Assembly: GCA_002403785.1 (NCBI GenBank)
Contig: DHIM01000132.1
Coordinates: forward strand, 1-5,198
Length of the DNA stretch: 5,198 bases
From: Clostridium sp. UBA4746
GTDB taxonomy: Bacteria; Bacillota; Clostridia; Clostridiales; Clostridiaceae
Direction: 5' to 3'
Positions 1-5,019 of the stretch are shown piece by piece (positions within the stretch are counted from its first letter, which is position 1; every line of letters begins with the position of its first letter). The position numbers were made by a program, and so were the translations under genes. The notes below the pieces were generated by a model. It ran no database searches, was not told the origin of the DNA, and saw only the letters and a program-made list of their open reading frames with translations.

Positions 1-804
1 AATACTTATAATACTGATGTTAACAAATTGGCATCAACATATAGTGCCTACTACACCATTGGTAAAGGATATGGTAATTTAATATCCTATGGAGTATTTG
101 ATACAAACACAACTGGAACTAAGTTATTCCCTGCTGGTACAGTTACAAACGGAACTGTAGGAAGCTTTAGCCAAACAAATATCAGCGAATATGTAGGACA
201 TTCTTGGTATTCATCACCATCAGGAGTTAATCCAGCAAGTGAAACAACAACTCCAAGCTACGGAAAGACCGGTGCTTATACCTGGCTTAAAGCTCCAAGA
301 TACAGTGGTACTCCATATGAGGCAGGCAGCCTCGCAAGAACTTGGATTAGTGGAGATTATAGAAATGGAGTTTCTGTAATGGATAGACACATGGCTAGAT
401 ATACTGAAACAGCTAAGATAGCGGCTAACATGCAGACATGGCTTAATCAAATAGTGGCTGGTGCAAGTGCATTCACAAATCTTGGAGCGCCAACTTCAGG
501 AAGTGGAATAGGCTTAACGGAGGCACCACGAGGAGCTCTTGGACATTGGGTTTCTGTTGCAGCTTCAACAATATCTAAATACCAAATAGTAACTCCAACT
601 TGTTGGAATGCTTCACCAATGGATGATGCAGGAAATGTAGGACCTATTGAAAAGGCTTTAATAGGAACCCATGTTGTAGATACGACGCAACCGGTTGAAC
701 TTTTAAGAATAGTACACTCATTTGACCCATGTACAGGATGTTCAGTTCATGTAATGTCTCCAGAAGGAGTTGAAATGTCAAACTTTGTCGTACAACCTCT
801 ATGA
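1..804 (+). CDS. [NiFe]-hydrogenase large subunit, C-terminal half (5' end outside window)
   Basis: Catalytic subunit of a group 1 (H2-uptake type) nickel-iron hydrogenase, which holds the Ni-Fe(CN)2CO centre and works with an iron-sulfur small subunit normally encoded just upstream. The frame is open from base 1, so the 267 visible residues are the C-terminal part of a protein usually 450-600 aa long. Family motifs in order, numbered from the first visible codon: KAPRYSGTPYEAGSLAR (97-113), EAPRGALGHW (174-183), TPTCWNASP (198-206), and DPCTGCSVH (242-250). In the last motif Cys244 and Cys247 are the nickel-binding pair. In this family a dedicated endopeptidase cuts after the motif's final His; here that would release a 17-residue tail starting VMSPEG. 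A GTG, TTG or ATG inside the fragment should not be taken as the start, because conserved sequence runs through it. The matching maturation protease is expected next and appears only as a broken start. Family call is secure; the exact subgroup is inference. Confidence 0.95.
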   Translation, partial: NTYNTDVNKLASTYSAYYTIGKGYGNLISYGVFDTNTTGTKLFPAGTVTNGTVGSFSQTNISEYVGHSWYSSPSGVNPASETTTPSYGKTGAYTWLKAPRYSGTPYEAGSLARTWISGDYRNGVSVMDRHMARYTETAKIAANMQTWLNQIVAGASAFTNLGAPTSGSGIGLTEAPRGALGHWVSVAASTISKYQIVTPTCWNASPMDDAGNVGPIEKALIGTHVVDTTQPVELLRIVHSFDPCTGCSVHVMSPEGVEMSNFVVQPL

Positions 805-869
805 GTTCAATAATTAAGGACGTCGTCATTATCGGCATCTTCTTTGTTGGTAGATTTTACCCTCTGTAG
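801..869 (+). pseudogene. Truncated start of a putative hydrogenase maturation protease
   Basis: An ATG overlaps the hydrogenase stop as ATGA, the usual arrangement for translationally coupled genes. The 22-codon frame begins MSSIIKDVVIIGI and stops at 867-869. The pattern of a few polar residues followed by a hydrophobic beta strand ending in G-I resembles the N-terminus of HyaD/HycI-type endopeptidases, where the strand continues as GIGN(I/L). That family commonly follows the large subunit and cleaves its C-terminal tail. Here the similarity ends at about base 837, before the GN motif, and a stop follows. I infer that only the first roughly 13 codons of the old gene remain. The match is short, so a chance coupled ORF is possible. 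Confidence 0.4.
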
Positions 870-893
870 TGGCACAAACTTCGTCTATAGCCC

Positions 894-921
894 TTGTTTT
901 TGATTTATTAGACTTTATATG
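894..921 (+). promoter_or_regulatory. Weak candidate sigma-A promoter upstream of ribD
   Basis: TTGTTT at 894-899 and TATATG at 916-921 are separated by 16 bases and could serve as -35 and -10 boxes. They lie about 135 bases before the preferred ribD start. In AT-rich DNA such pairs occur often by chance. It is listed because the rib operon needs a promoter and no better candidate is seen between 805 and 1055; transcription from the hydrogenase operon is the alternative, since no terminator is visible after 804. Confidence 0.2.
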
Positions 922-948
922 AAATTTTAATCTTAGGAGATGTTCATC

Positions 949-981
949 ATGTTTGCCATTTTTATGACTTTCTTTTTTTGA
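949..981 (+). CDS. Possible 10-codon hydrophobic leader ORF (MFAIFMTFFF)
   Basis: A good ribosome binding site, TTAGGAG at 933-939, stands 9 bases before an ATG at 949. The frame encodes the ten-residue peptide MFAIFMTFFF and stops at 979-981. It is phenylalanine-rich mainly because the DNA is T-rich. It lies between the hydrogenase and ribD and could be a translated leader. It could equally be accidental: the same bases form part of the start-less minus-strand fragment, where the T-run reads as lysines. No attenuator-type paired hairpins were found around it. Confidence 0.15.
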   Translation: MFAIFMTFFF

Positions 982-1043
982 TCTAAATCATGCATACTAA
1001 GAAAAGAAATACTGAGGAAGAGTGGCACCACAATTACAGAATT

Positions 1044-1050
1044 AGGGGTG
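1044..1050 (+). promoter_or_regulatory. Ribosome binding site that decides the ribD start
   Basis: AGGGGTG lies 5 bases before TTG at 1056. The same core, AAGGGGTG, stands before ribBA. By contrast the upstream in-frame ATG at 990 has no purine-rich site in front of it. This supports the TTG as the true start of ribD. Confidence 0.75.
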
Positions 1051-1055
1051 ATAAA

Positions 1056-2156
1056 TTGGACAATTATTATATGGAAAGAGCACTTGAATTATCTAAAAAA
1101 GCAGTGGGGTTTGTAAATCCTAATCCACTGGTGGGTGCTGTTATTGTAAAAGATAATAGAATAATAGGTGAGGGATATCACGAATATTTTGGTGGACCGC
1201 ATGCAGAAGTAAATGCTTTTAAAAACGCAAAAGAAGATGTAGAAGGTGCGACAATATATGTAACTTTGGAGCCTTGTGCACACTATGGTAAAACGCCACC
1301 TTGTACTGAGGCTATAGTGCGAAATAAAATAGCTAAAGTAGTAATTGGAATGGTAGACCCTAACCCATTAGTTGCAGGCAGGGGAATAAGAATTCTTAGG
1401 AAAGCTGGCATAGAAGTTACATCAGGTATAATGGAACCCGAAATAAGAAAAACAAATGAAATATTTGTAAAATACATAACTCAGAAAAAACCCTTTTGTA
1501 TTATGAAGACAGCTATGACAATGGACGGGAAAATAGCAACTTCTACCGGAGAATCAAAGTGGATAAGTAATGAAAAATCTAGAGCGTATGTGCATGGATT
1601 AAGGAATATGGTAACTGGAATTATGGTGGGAATTGGAACTGTATTAACTGATGACCCAGACCTTACTACAAGAAGACAAGACATTATAAGCAAAAATCCC
1701 ATAAGAATAATTATTGATAGCACAGCAAAAATACCATTAGAGTCAAAGGTATTAAAATGTAATGAAAAAACTAAAACTATTATAGTTACAACAGCACTTG
1801 CAAAAGACACTAAAATTGAGGATATTAAAAAAAGAAATGTTGAAGTTATTGTAACCCCAAGTACAAATAAAAGGGTAGATTTGAATTACTTAATGGGAAT
1901 ACTGGGTGATATGGGAATCGATAGCATTCTGCTTGAGGGGGGAAGTACTTTAAATTATTCGGCATTAGAGGTTGGCATTGTTGATAAAGTTATTACATTT
2001 ATTTCTCCAAAAATATTTGGGGGGACTTGTGGTAAAACTCCAGTAGGTGGAGTGGGAATTGATTATGTGAAGGATTCAATTATGCTTACGGATACTGAAG
2101 TTATTAGGTTTAATGAAGACATTATGATAGAAGGGTATATAAAGAAGTCTAAGTAA
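1056..2156 (+). CDS. ribD: Bifunctional riboflavin biosynthesis deaminase/reductase RibD
   Basis: Cytosolic enzyme for the second and third steps of the GTP branch: deamination of the diaminopyrimidinone ribosyl phosphate, then NADPH-dependent reduction of its ribose. The N-terminal zinc deaminase domain (about 1-145) has VNPNPLVGAV (20-29), PHAEVNA (48-54) and EPC-x8-C. With a TTG start at 1056, the zinc ligands fall at His49, Cys74 and Cys83 and the catalytic Glu at 51, the same numbers as in Bacillus subtilis RibG. The protein is then 366 aa, the usual length. The C-terminal reductase domain shows KTAMTMDGKIAT (151-162), GIGTVLTDDPDLTTR (192-206) and LLEGG (292-296). An in-frame ATG at 990 would add 22 charged residues (MHTKKRNTEEEW...) foreign to the family and lacks a ribosome binding site, so I reject it. 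First gene of the rib operon, 35 bases before ribE. No FMN riboswitch is visible upstream. Confidence 0.97.
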   Translation: MDNYYMERALELSKKAVGFVNPNPLVGAVIVKDNRIIGEGYHEYFGGPHAEVNAFKNAKEDVEGATIYVTLEPCAHYGKTPPCTEAIVRNKIAKVVIGMVDPNPLVAGRGIRILRKAGIEVTSGIMEPEIRKTNEIFVKYITQKKPFCIMKTAMTMDGKIATSTGESKWISNEKSRAYVHGLRNMVTGIMVGIGTVLTDDPDLTTRRQDIISKNPIRIIIDSTAKIPLESKVLKCNEKTKTIIVTTALAKDTKIEDIKKRNVEVIVTPSTNKRVDLNYLMGILGDMGIDSILLEGGSTLNYSALEVGIVDKVITFISPKIFGGTCGKTPVGGVGIDYVKDSIMLTDTEVIRFNEDIMIEGYIKKSK

Positions 2157-2191
2157 ACTTCGCGAGAGCACATTGTGGAGGAGGTGAATAG

Positions 2192-2839
2192 ATGTTTACG
2201 GGTTTAATTGAGGAAATTGGAGAGATAAAGTCAATTGCAAAAGGTGCCAAGTCAGCAAGAATTACTATAAAGGCTACAAAGATTATGGGTGGCGTAGAAC
2301 TTGGTGACAGTATTAGCACCAATGGAGTTTGCCTTACTGTAACAGAATTTAATAAAAATAGCTTTAGTGTAGATGTAATGGCAGAGACTATTCGAAGCAG
2401 TAATTTAGGTATATTGAAACCTGGATCCTATGTTAATTTAGAAAGGGCACTTAGGGCTAGTGATAGATTAGGTGGCCATATAGTAAGCGGCCATATTGAT
2501 GGAATAGGAACTATTGTGGAATTGTGCATTGAGGATAATGCCACTTGGGTGTCTGTTGAAACTTCAAAAGATATATTAAAGTATATTGTACATAAAGGAT
2601 CAATAGCAATCGATGGCATTAGCTTAACTGTGGCATATGTTAATGAGAATATTTTTAAAGTATCAATTATACCTCATACAAAGGGTGAAACTACATTGGT
2701 AAATAAGAAAATAGGGGACGTAGTTAACCTTGAAAGTGATATGATGGCAAAGTATGTTGAAAAACTGCTTATATATGGTAATGATCCTAAAGAGAAGAAA
2801 CATATTAGTATGAGTTTTCTTGAGGAAAATGGTTTTTAA
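2192..2839 (+). CDS. ribE: Riboflavin synthase, alpha chain
   Basis: Final pathway enzyme: it dismutates two molecules of 6,7-dimethyl-8-ribityllumazine into riboflavin and the diaminopyrimidine that RibH reuses. At 215 aa it has the family length and its two tandem lumazine-binding barrels. Barrel one opens with MFTGLIEEIG (1-10) and carries GVCLTV (45-50); barrel two opens with HIVSGHIDGIG (96-106) and carries GSIAIDGISLTV (136-147), so the internal repeat is plain. Ser40, Cys47 and His101 align with Ser41, Cys48 and His102 of the Escherichia coli enzyme. The tail (MMAKYVEKLL, about 184-193) matches the trimerisation helix region. The start is fixed by AGGAGGTG at 2179-2186, 5 bases before the ATG, and by the invariant MFTG. 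In Bacillus nomenclature this gene is ribE (older ribB); E. coli calls it ribC/ribE. Confidence 0.97.
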   Translation: MFTGLIEEIGEIKSIAKGAKSARITIKATKIMGGVELGDSISTNGVCLTVTEFNKNSFSVDVMAETIRSSNLGILKPGSYVNLERALRASDRLGGHIVSGHIDGIGTIVELCIEDNATWVSVETSKDILKYIVHKGSIAIDGISLTVAYVNENIFKVSIIPHTKGETTLVNKKIGDVVNLESDMMAKYVEKLLIYGNDPKEKKHISMSFLEENGF

Positions 2840-2854
2840 TGAATATCAATGAGC

Positions 2855-2882
2855 TTAAACGTAATAAATAATAATATATAAC
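2855..2882 (+). promoter_or_regulatory. Weak candidate internal promoter before ribBA
   Basis: TTAAAC (2855-2860) and TATAAC (2877-2882) are spaced by 16 bases in the 90-base gap between ribE and ribBA. This gap is long for tightly coupled genes, which leaves room for a separate transcription start. The surrounding DNA is almost pure A/T, so chance matches are expected. Confidence 0.2.
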
Positions 2883-2897
2883 CAGAGTGATGATTAC

Positions 2898-2912
2898 AGC
2901 ACCGCAGGTGCT
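2898..2912 (+). promoter_or_regulatory. Perfect GC-rich hairpin just upstream of the ribBA ribosome binding site
   Basis: AGCACC, a GCA loop and GGTGCT form a perfect 6-bp stem in otherwise A/T-rich DNA, ending 4 bases before the AAGGGGTG ribosome binding site (2917-2924) of ribBA. There is no T-run after it, so it is not an ordinary terminator. It may mark an RNA processing or stability element, or affect translation of ribBA. The structure is seen directly; any role is inference. Confidence 0.45.
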
Positions 2913-2929
2913 AAATAAGGGGTGGGAAA

Positions 2930-4138
2930 ATGTATAAATTTAGTGGTATTGAGGAAGCTTTAGAAGATATTAAAAATGGTAAAATGGTTGTTGTGGTAGA
3001 TGACGAGGACAGAGAAAATGAAGGAGATATAATAATAGCTGCGGAGAAAGCTACTCAGGAAAATATAAATTTTATGGCAAAATATGCACGGGGACTTATA
3101 TGTATGCCTATAGTTAAAGAAAGATTAGATAAATTAAATATAAGTCAAATGGTTGTAAACAATACTGATGTACATGGAACAGCGTTTAGTGTTTCTATTG
3201 ATGCTGTAACTGCAACTACTGGAATATCTGCTGCAGAAAGAGCAACTACTATTTTAAAGGTTTTGGATCCACAGGCTACATCAGAAGATTTCAATAGTCC
3301 TGGTCACGTATTCCCTCTAGAAGCAAGAGATGGCGGCGTACTAGAAAGGGGTGGTCATACAGAAGCTTCAGTAGATTTAGCAAGAATGGCTGGATTATAT
3401 CCCGCAGGTGTGATTTGTGAAATTATGAATGAAGATGGATCAATGGCTAGGGTACCAGAGCTTATGGATTATGTGAAAAAGCACGATTTGAAAATAATTA
3501 CTATAGTAGATTTGATTGCTTATAGAAGAAAAACTGAATGCCTTGTGGAAATGGTGACAGAAGCAAAAATGCCAACTAGATACGGCGAATTTACTATTTA
3601 CGGATTCGTAAATAAGGTAAATGGAGAGCATCATGTAGCATTAGTCAAGGGTGACGTAAGAAAAAGTGAATCTGTACTTGTTAGAATACACTCTGAGTGT
3701 CTTACTGGAGATGCGCTAGGATCTATGAGATGTGATTGTGGAGAACAATATGATGCAGCTATGAAGGCTATAGAGAAGGAAGAAAGTGGAATTTTGCTTT
3801 ACATGAGACAAGAAGGTCGAGGAATAGGATTAATTAATAAGTTAAAGGCATATAATCTTCAAGATAAAGGAATGGATACTGTGGAAGCAAATTTAGCTTT
3901 AGGGTTCCCGGTAGATATGAGGCATTATGGGATAGGAGCTCAGATATTGGAAATCTTAGGGGCTACAAAAATAAGACTCATGACTAACAATCCTAAAAAA
4001 ATAACAGGTATTTCAGAGTATGGTATTAATATAGTTAAAAGAGTACCAATAGTGATGAATCATAATGAAAAAGATAGGTTTTATTTGCAGACTAAAAAAG
4101 AAAAAATGGGTCATTTGTTAGATTTTAAAATTGTGTAA
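2930..4138 (+). CDS. ribBA: Bifunctional 3,4-dihydroxy-2-butanone 4-phosphate synthase / GTP cyclohydrolase II
   Basis: Fused enzyme feeding both arms of the pathway. The N-terminal domain (about 1-200) makes the four-carbon unit from ribulose 5-phosphate; the C-terminal domain (about 206-402) opens GTP to the diaminopyrimidine, releasing formate and pyrophosphate. Synthase motifs: DDEDRENEGD (24-33, acidic magnesium site), GHVFPLEARDGG (125-136), GGHTEASVDLARMAG (141-155) and ICEIMNEDG (162-170). Cyclohydrolase motifs: HSECLTGDALGSMRCDCGEQ, with zinc ligands Cys257, Cys268 and Cys270, RQEGRGIGL (293-301), then the DTVEAN and GIGAQIL blocks. At 402 aa it has the normal fused length, and both active sites look intact. 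The start is supported by AAGGGGTGGG ending 4 bases before the ATG. It lies 90 bases after ribE and 93 before ribH. As the entry enzyme it is the natural control point, but the only visible leader structure is the small hairpin at 2898-2912. Confidence 0.98.
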   Translation: MYKFSGIEEALEDIKNGKMVVVVDDEDRENEGDIIIAAEKATQENINFMAKYARGLICMPIVKERLDKLNISQMVVNNTDVHGTAFSVSIDAVTATTGISAAERATTILKVLDPQATSEDFNSPGHVFPLEARDGGVLERGGHTEASVDLARMAGLYPAGVICEIMNEDGSMARVPELMDYVKKHDLKIITIVDLIAYRRKTECLVEMVTEAKMPTRYGEFTIYGFVNKVNGEHHVALVKGDVRKSESVLVRIHSECLTGDALGSMRCDCGEQYDAAMKAIEKEESGILLYMRQEGRGIGLINKLKAYNLQDKGMDTVEANLALGFPVDMRHYGIGAQILEILGATKIRLMTNNPKKITGISEYGINIVKRVPIVMNHNEKDRFYLQTKKEKMGHLLDFKIV

Positions 4139-4196
4139 ATTTAAAGAGATAATATATTACTGGGTTAGTATGTTATACGCAATAGGGCTTAATTAA

Positions 4197-4215
4197 GATT
4201 TAAATACATTAAATC
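4197..4215 (+). repeat. AT-rich inverted repeat before the ribH ribosome binding site
   Basis: GATTTAA, five bases ATACA and TTAAATC form a perfect 7-bp inverted repeat in the 93-base ribBA-ribH gap, 3 bases before AGGAGG. The stem has only one G/C pair, so it is weak as an RNA hairpin. It may be a chance pattern in A/T-rich DNA. The rest of the gap holds no convincing promoter or terminator. Confidence 0.25.
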
Positions 4216-4231
4216 AATAGGAGGATTTGAC

Positions 4232-4693
4232 ATGAAAATATATGAAGGTAAATTAATAGCAGAAGGATTAAAATTTGGAGTTATCGTAGCAAGATTTAAC
4301 GAATTTATAGGTGGAAAATTATTATCAGGAGCACTTGATGGATTAAAACGACACGGTGTTGAAGAAGAAAATGTTGAAATTGCATGGGTACCGGGTGCAT
4401 TTGAGATACCATTAGTTGCAAAGAAAATGGCTAAGTCTGGTAAGTATGATGGTGTAATATGTTTAGGAGCAGTAATAAGAGGCGCTACATCACATTATGA
4501 ATTTGTATCTGGTGAAGTCACTAAAGGAATTGCCTCTGTATCACTCGAAACAGGAGTCCCAGTTATTTTTGGAGTGCTTACTACTGAGAATATAGAGCAA
4601 GCTATTGAAAGAGCAGGGACTAAAGCAGGCAATAAAGGGTATGATGCTGCAGTAACAGCAATAGAAACGGCAAATTTATTAAGAGAAATTTAG
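4232..4693 (+). CDS. ribH: 6,7-dimethyl-8-ribityllumazine synthase (lumazine synthase)
   Basis: Penultimate pathway enzyme. It condenses the ribitylamino-pyrimidinedione from the RibD branch (after dephosphorylation) with the four-carbon phosphate from RibBA to give lumazine, the substrate of RibE. It normally assembles into pentamers or 60-mer capsids, which in Bacillus enclose a riboflavin synthase trimer. The 153-aa product has full family length (B. subtilis 154). Motifs: ARFNEFI with Phe22, VPGAFEIP (53-60), GAVIRGATSHYEFV (79-92) with the catalytic His88, FGVLTT (113-118) and ERAGTKAGNKG (126-136) with the phosphate-contacting Arg127. Phe22, His88 and Arg127 fall on the same numbers as in the B. 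subtilis enzyme, confirming the start. The ribosome binding site is a perfect AGGAGG at 4219-4224, 7 bases before ATG. It is the last recognised gene of the operon. Confidence 0.98.
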   Translation: MKIYEGKLIAEGLKFGVIVARFNEFIGGKLLSGALDGLKRHGVEEENVEIAWVPGAFEIPLVAKKMAKSGKYDGVICLGAVIRGATSHYEFVSGEVTKGIASVSLETGVPVIFGVLTTENIEQAIERAGTKAGNKGYDAAVTAIETANLLREI

Positions 4694-4779
4694 TGTCAAG
4701 ATACTATATGCCCTGTCTGGATGCACCACATATGTCGGTTGTACCCGATTTTGAGTTAATTAAAGTAAGAAAAGAGTAA
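4693..4779 (+). CDS. Doubtful 28-aa ORF overlapping the ribH stop
   Basis: A GTG sharing its first G with the ribH TAG opens a 28-codon frame: MSRYYMPCLDAPHM, then SVVPDFELIKVRKE, stop at 4777-4779. The second half looks protein-like in composition, and the one-base overlap would allow translational coupling. There is no clear ribosome binding site and I do not recognise the sequence. It may be the C-terminal scrap of a lost gene, a small coupled ORF, or chance. Its stop overlaps an ATG (TAATG) that opens only MKKLI before another stop at 4794-4796. The purine-rich AAGAAAAGAG in front of that ATG resembles a ribosome binding site, so this could also be a second broken gene start. Confidence 0.2.
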   Translation: MSRYYMPCLDAPHMSVVPDFELIKVRKE

Positions 4780-4840
4780 TGAAAAAGCTTATCTAAAAAA
4801 TATTAAGATTAATCATAACATTCGTATATTGTGAGATATC

Positions 4841-4869
4841 AAGAGCAGAAATGCTCTTTTTATTTTTTT
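4841..4869 (+). terminator. Intrinsic terminator of the rib operon
   Basis: AAGAGCA (4841-4847), a four-base GAAA loop and TGCTCTT (4852-4858) form a perfect 7-bp stem, followed by TTTATTTTTTT-like T-rich sequence to 4869. This is a textbook rho-independent terminator on the + strand, about 148 bases after the ribH stop. No other strong terminator is seen between ribD and here, so the four rib genes are probably one transcript. Confidence 0.92.
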
Positions 4870-4939
4870 AATAATACAATAAAGGTGTAGGGAAACGATT
4901 CGCGTAAAAAACTATAGTGGGAGTAAAATATTTACATTT

Positions 4940-5006
4940 GATTCTATTGTAAAAGTATTTTTTGAATAAAAACATCTCTACTCTAATGAGTTTTTGCAAT
5001 AGAATC
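4940..5006. repeat. 67-base inverted repeat between converging genes
   Basis: GATTCTATTG at 4940-4949 is perfectly repeated in inverse at 4997-5006. With G-U pairs and an AAAA/TTTT block the arms extend to about 17 bp (4940-4956 with 4990-5006), leaving a loop of about 33 bases. Inside the loop, ACTC-TAAT-GAGT followed by TTTTT, and on the minus strand a stem ending in ATGTTTTT, look like weak terminator elements. It lies between the rib terminator and the stop of the minus-strand gene, only 13 bases from the latter, so it probably ends that gene's transcript. A small mobile-element relic is the alternative. The rest of 4870-5019 shows nothing I can name. Confidence 0.55.
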
Positions 5007-5019
5007 CTATTTAATTTAT

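Larger units (their letters stand above)
829..987 (-). pseudogene. Start-less open fragment, possibly an internal scrap of an IS1182-like transposase
   Basis: On the minus strand 52 codons are open between a TGA (complement of 988-990) and a TAA (complement of 829-831). None of them is ATG, GTG or TTG, so this cannot be an intact gene. The translation is basic and ends with TTEGKIYQQRRCR. That resembles the stretch (S/T)-(E/P)-E-G-K-x-(L/Y)-x-x-R-R found in DDE transposases of the IS1182 type, just before their VEPVFGxIK motif. The motif itself would lie beyond the stop and is absent. If the reading is right, the piece is truncated at both ends and marks an old insertion and deletion between the hydrogenase and rib loci. 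The resemblance is from memory of the family pattern and is weak. Confidence 0.25.

Noticed and set aside
220..450. Minus-strand open frame of 76 codons within the hydrogenase gene
   Set aside because: It lies wholly opposite strongly conserved hydrogenase sequence and has no recognisable product or ribosome binding site; it is a shadow frame.
644..838. Minus-strand open frame of 64 codons across the end of the hydrogenase gene
   Set aside because: Most of it is antisense to the conserved nickel-binding motif region and shows no protein family pattern.
863..900. Possible terminator after the hydrogenase: CTGTAG (864-869) can pair with CTATAG (885-890), followed by T-rich bases
   Set aside because: The stem is six pairs including a wobble, the loop is 15 bases, and the T-run is not adjacent; too weak to call.
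1481..1810. Minus-strand open frame of 109 codons within ribD
   Set aside because: It is opposite the RibD reductase domain; its hydrophobic translation reflects the complementary strand of A-rich codons.
4697..4756. Extension of ribH by readthrough of its TAG, open to about 4756
   Set aside because: RibH already has full family length and a normal C-terminus at 4693; the continuation resembles nothing in the family.
4881..4925. GC-richer patch containing CGATTCGCG after the rib terminator
   Set aside because: No reading frame, repeat or promoter pattern of note; the partial palindrome is too short to carry meaning.
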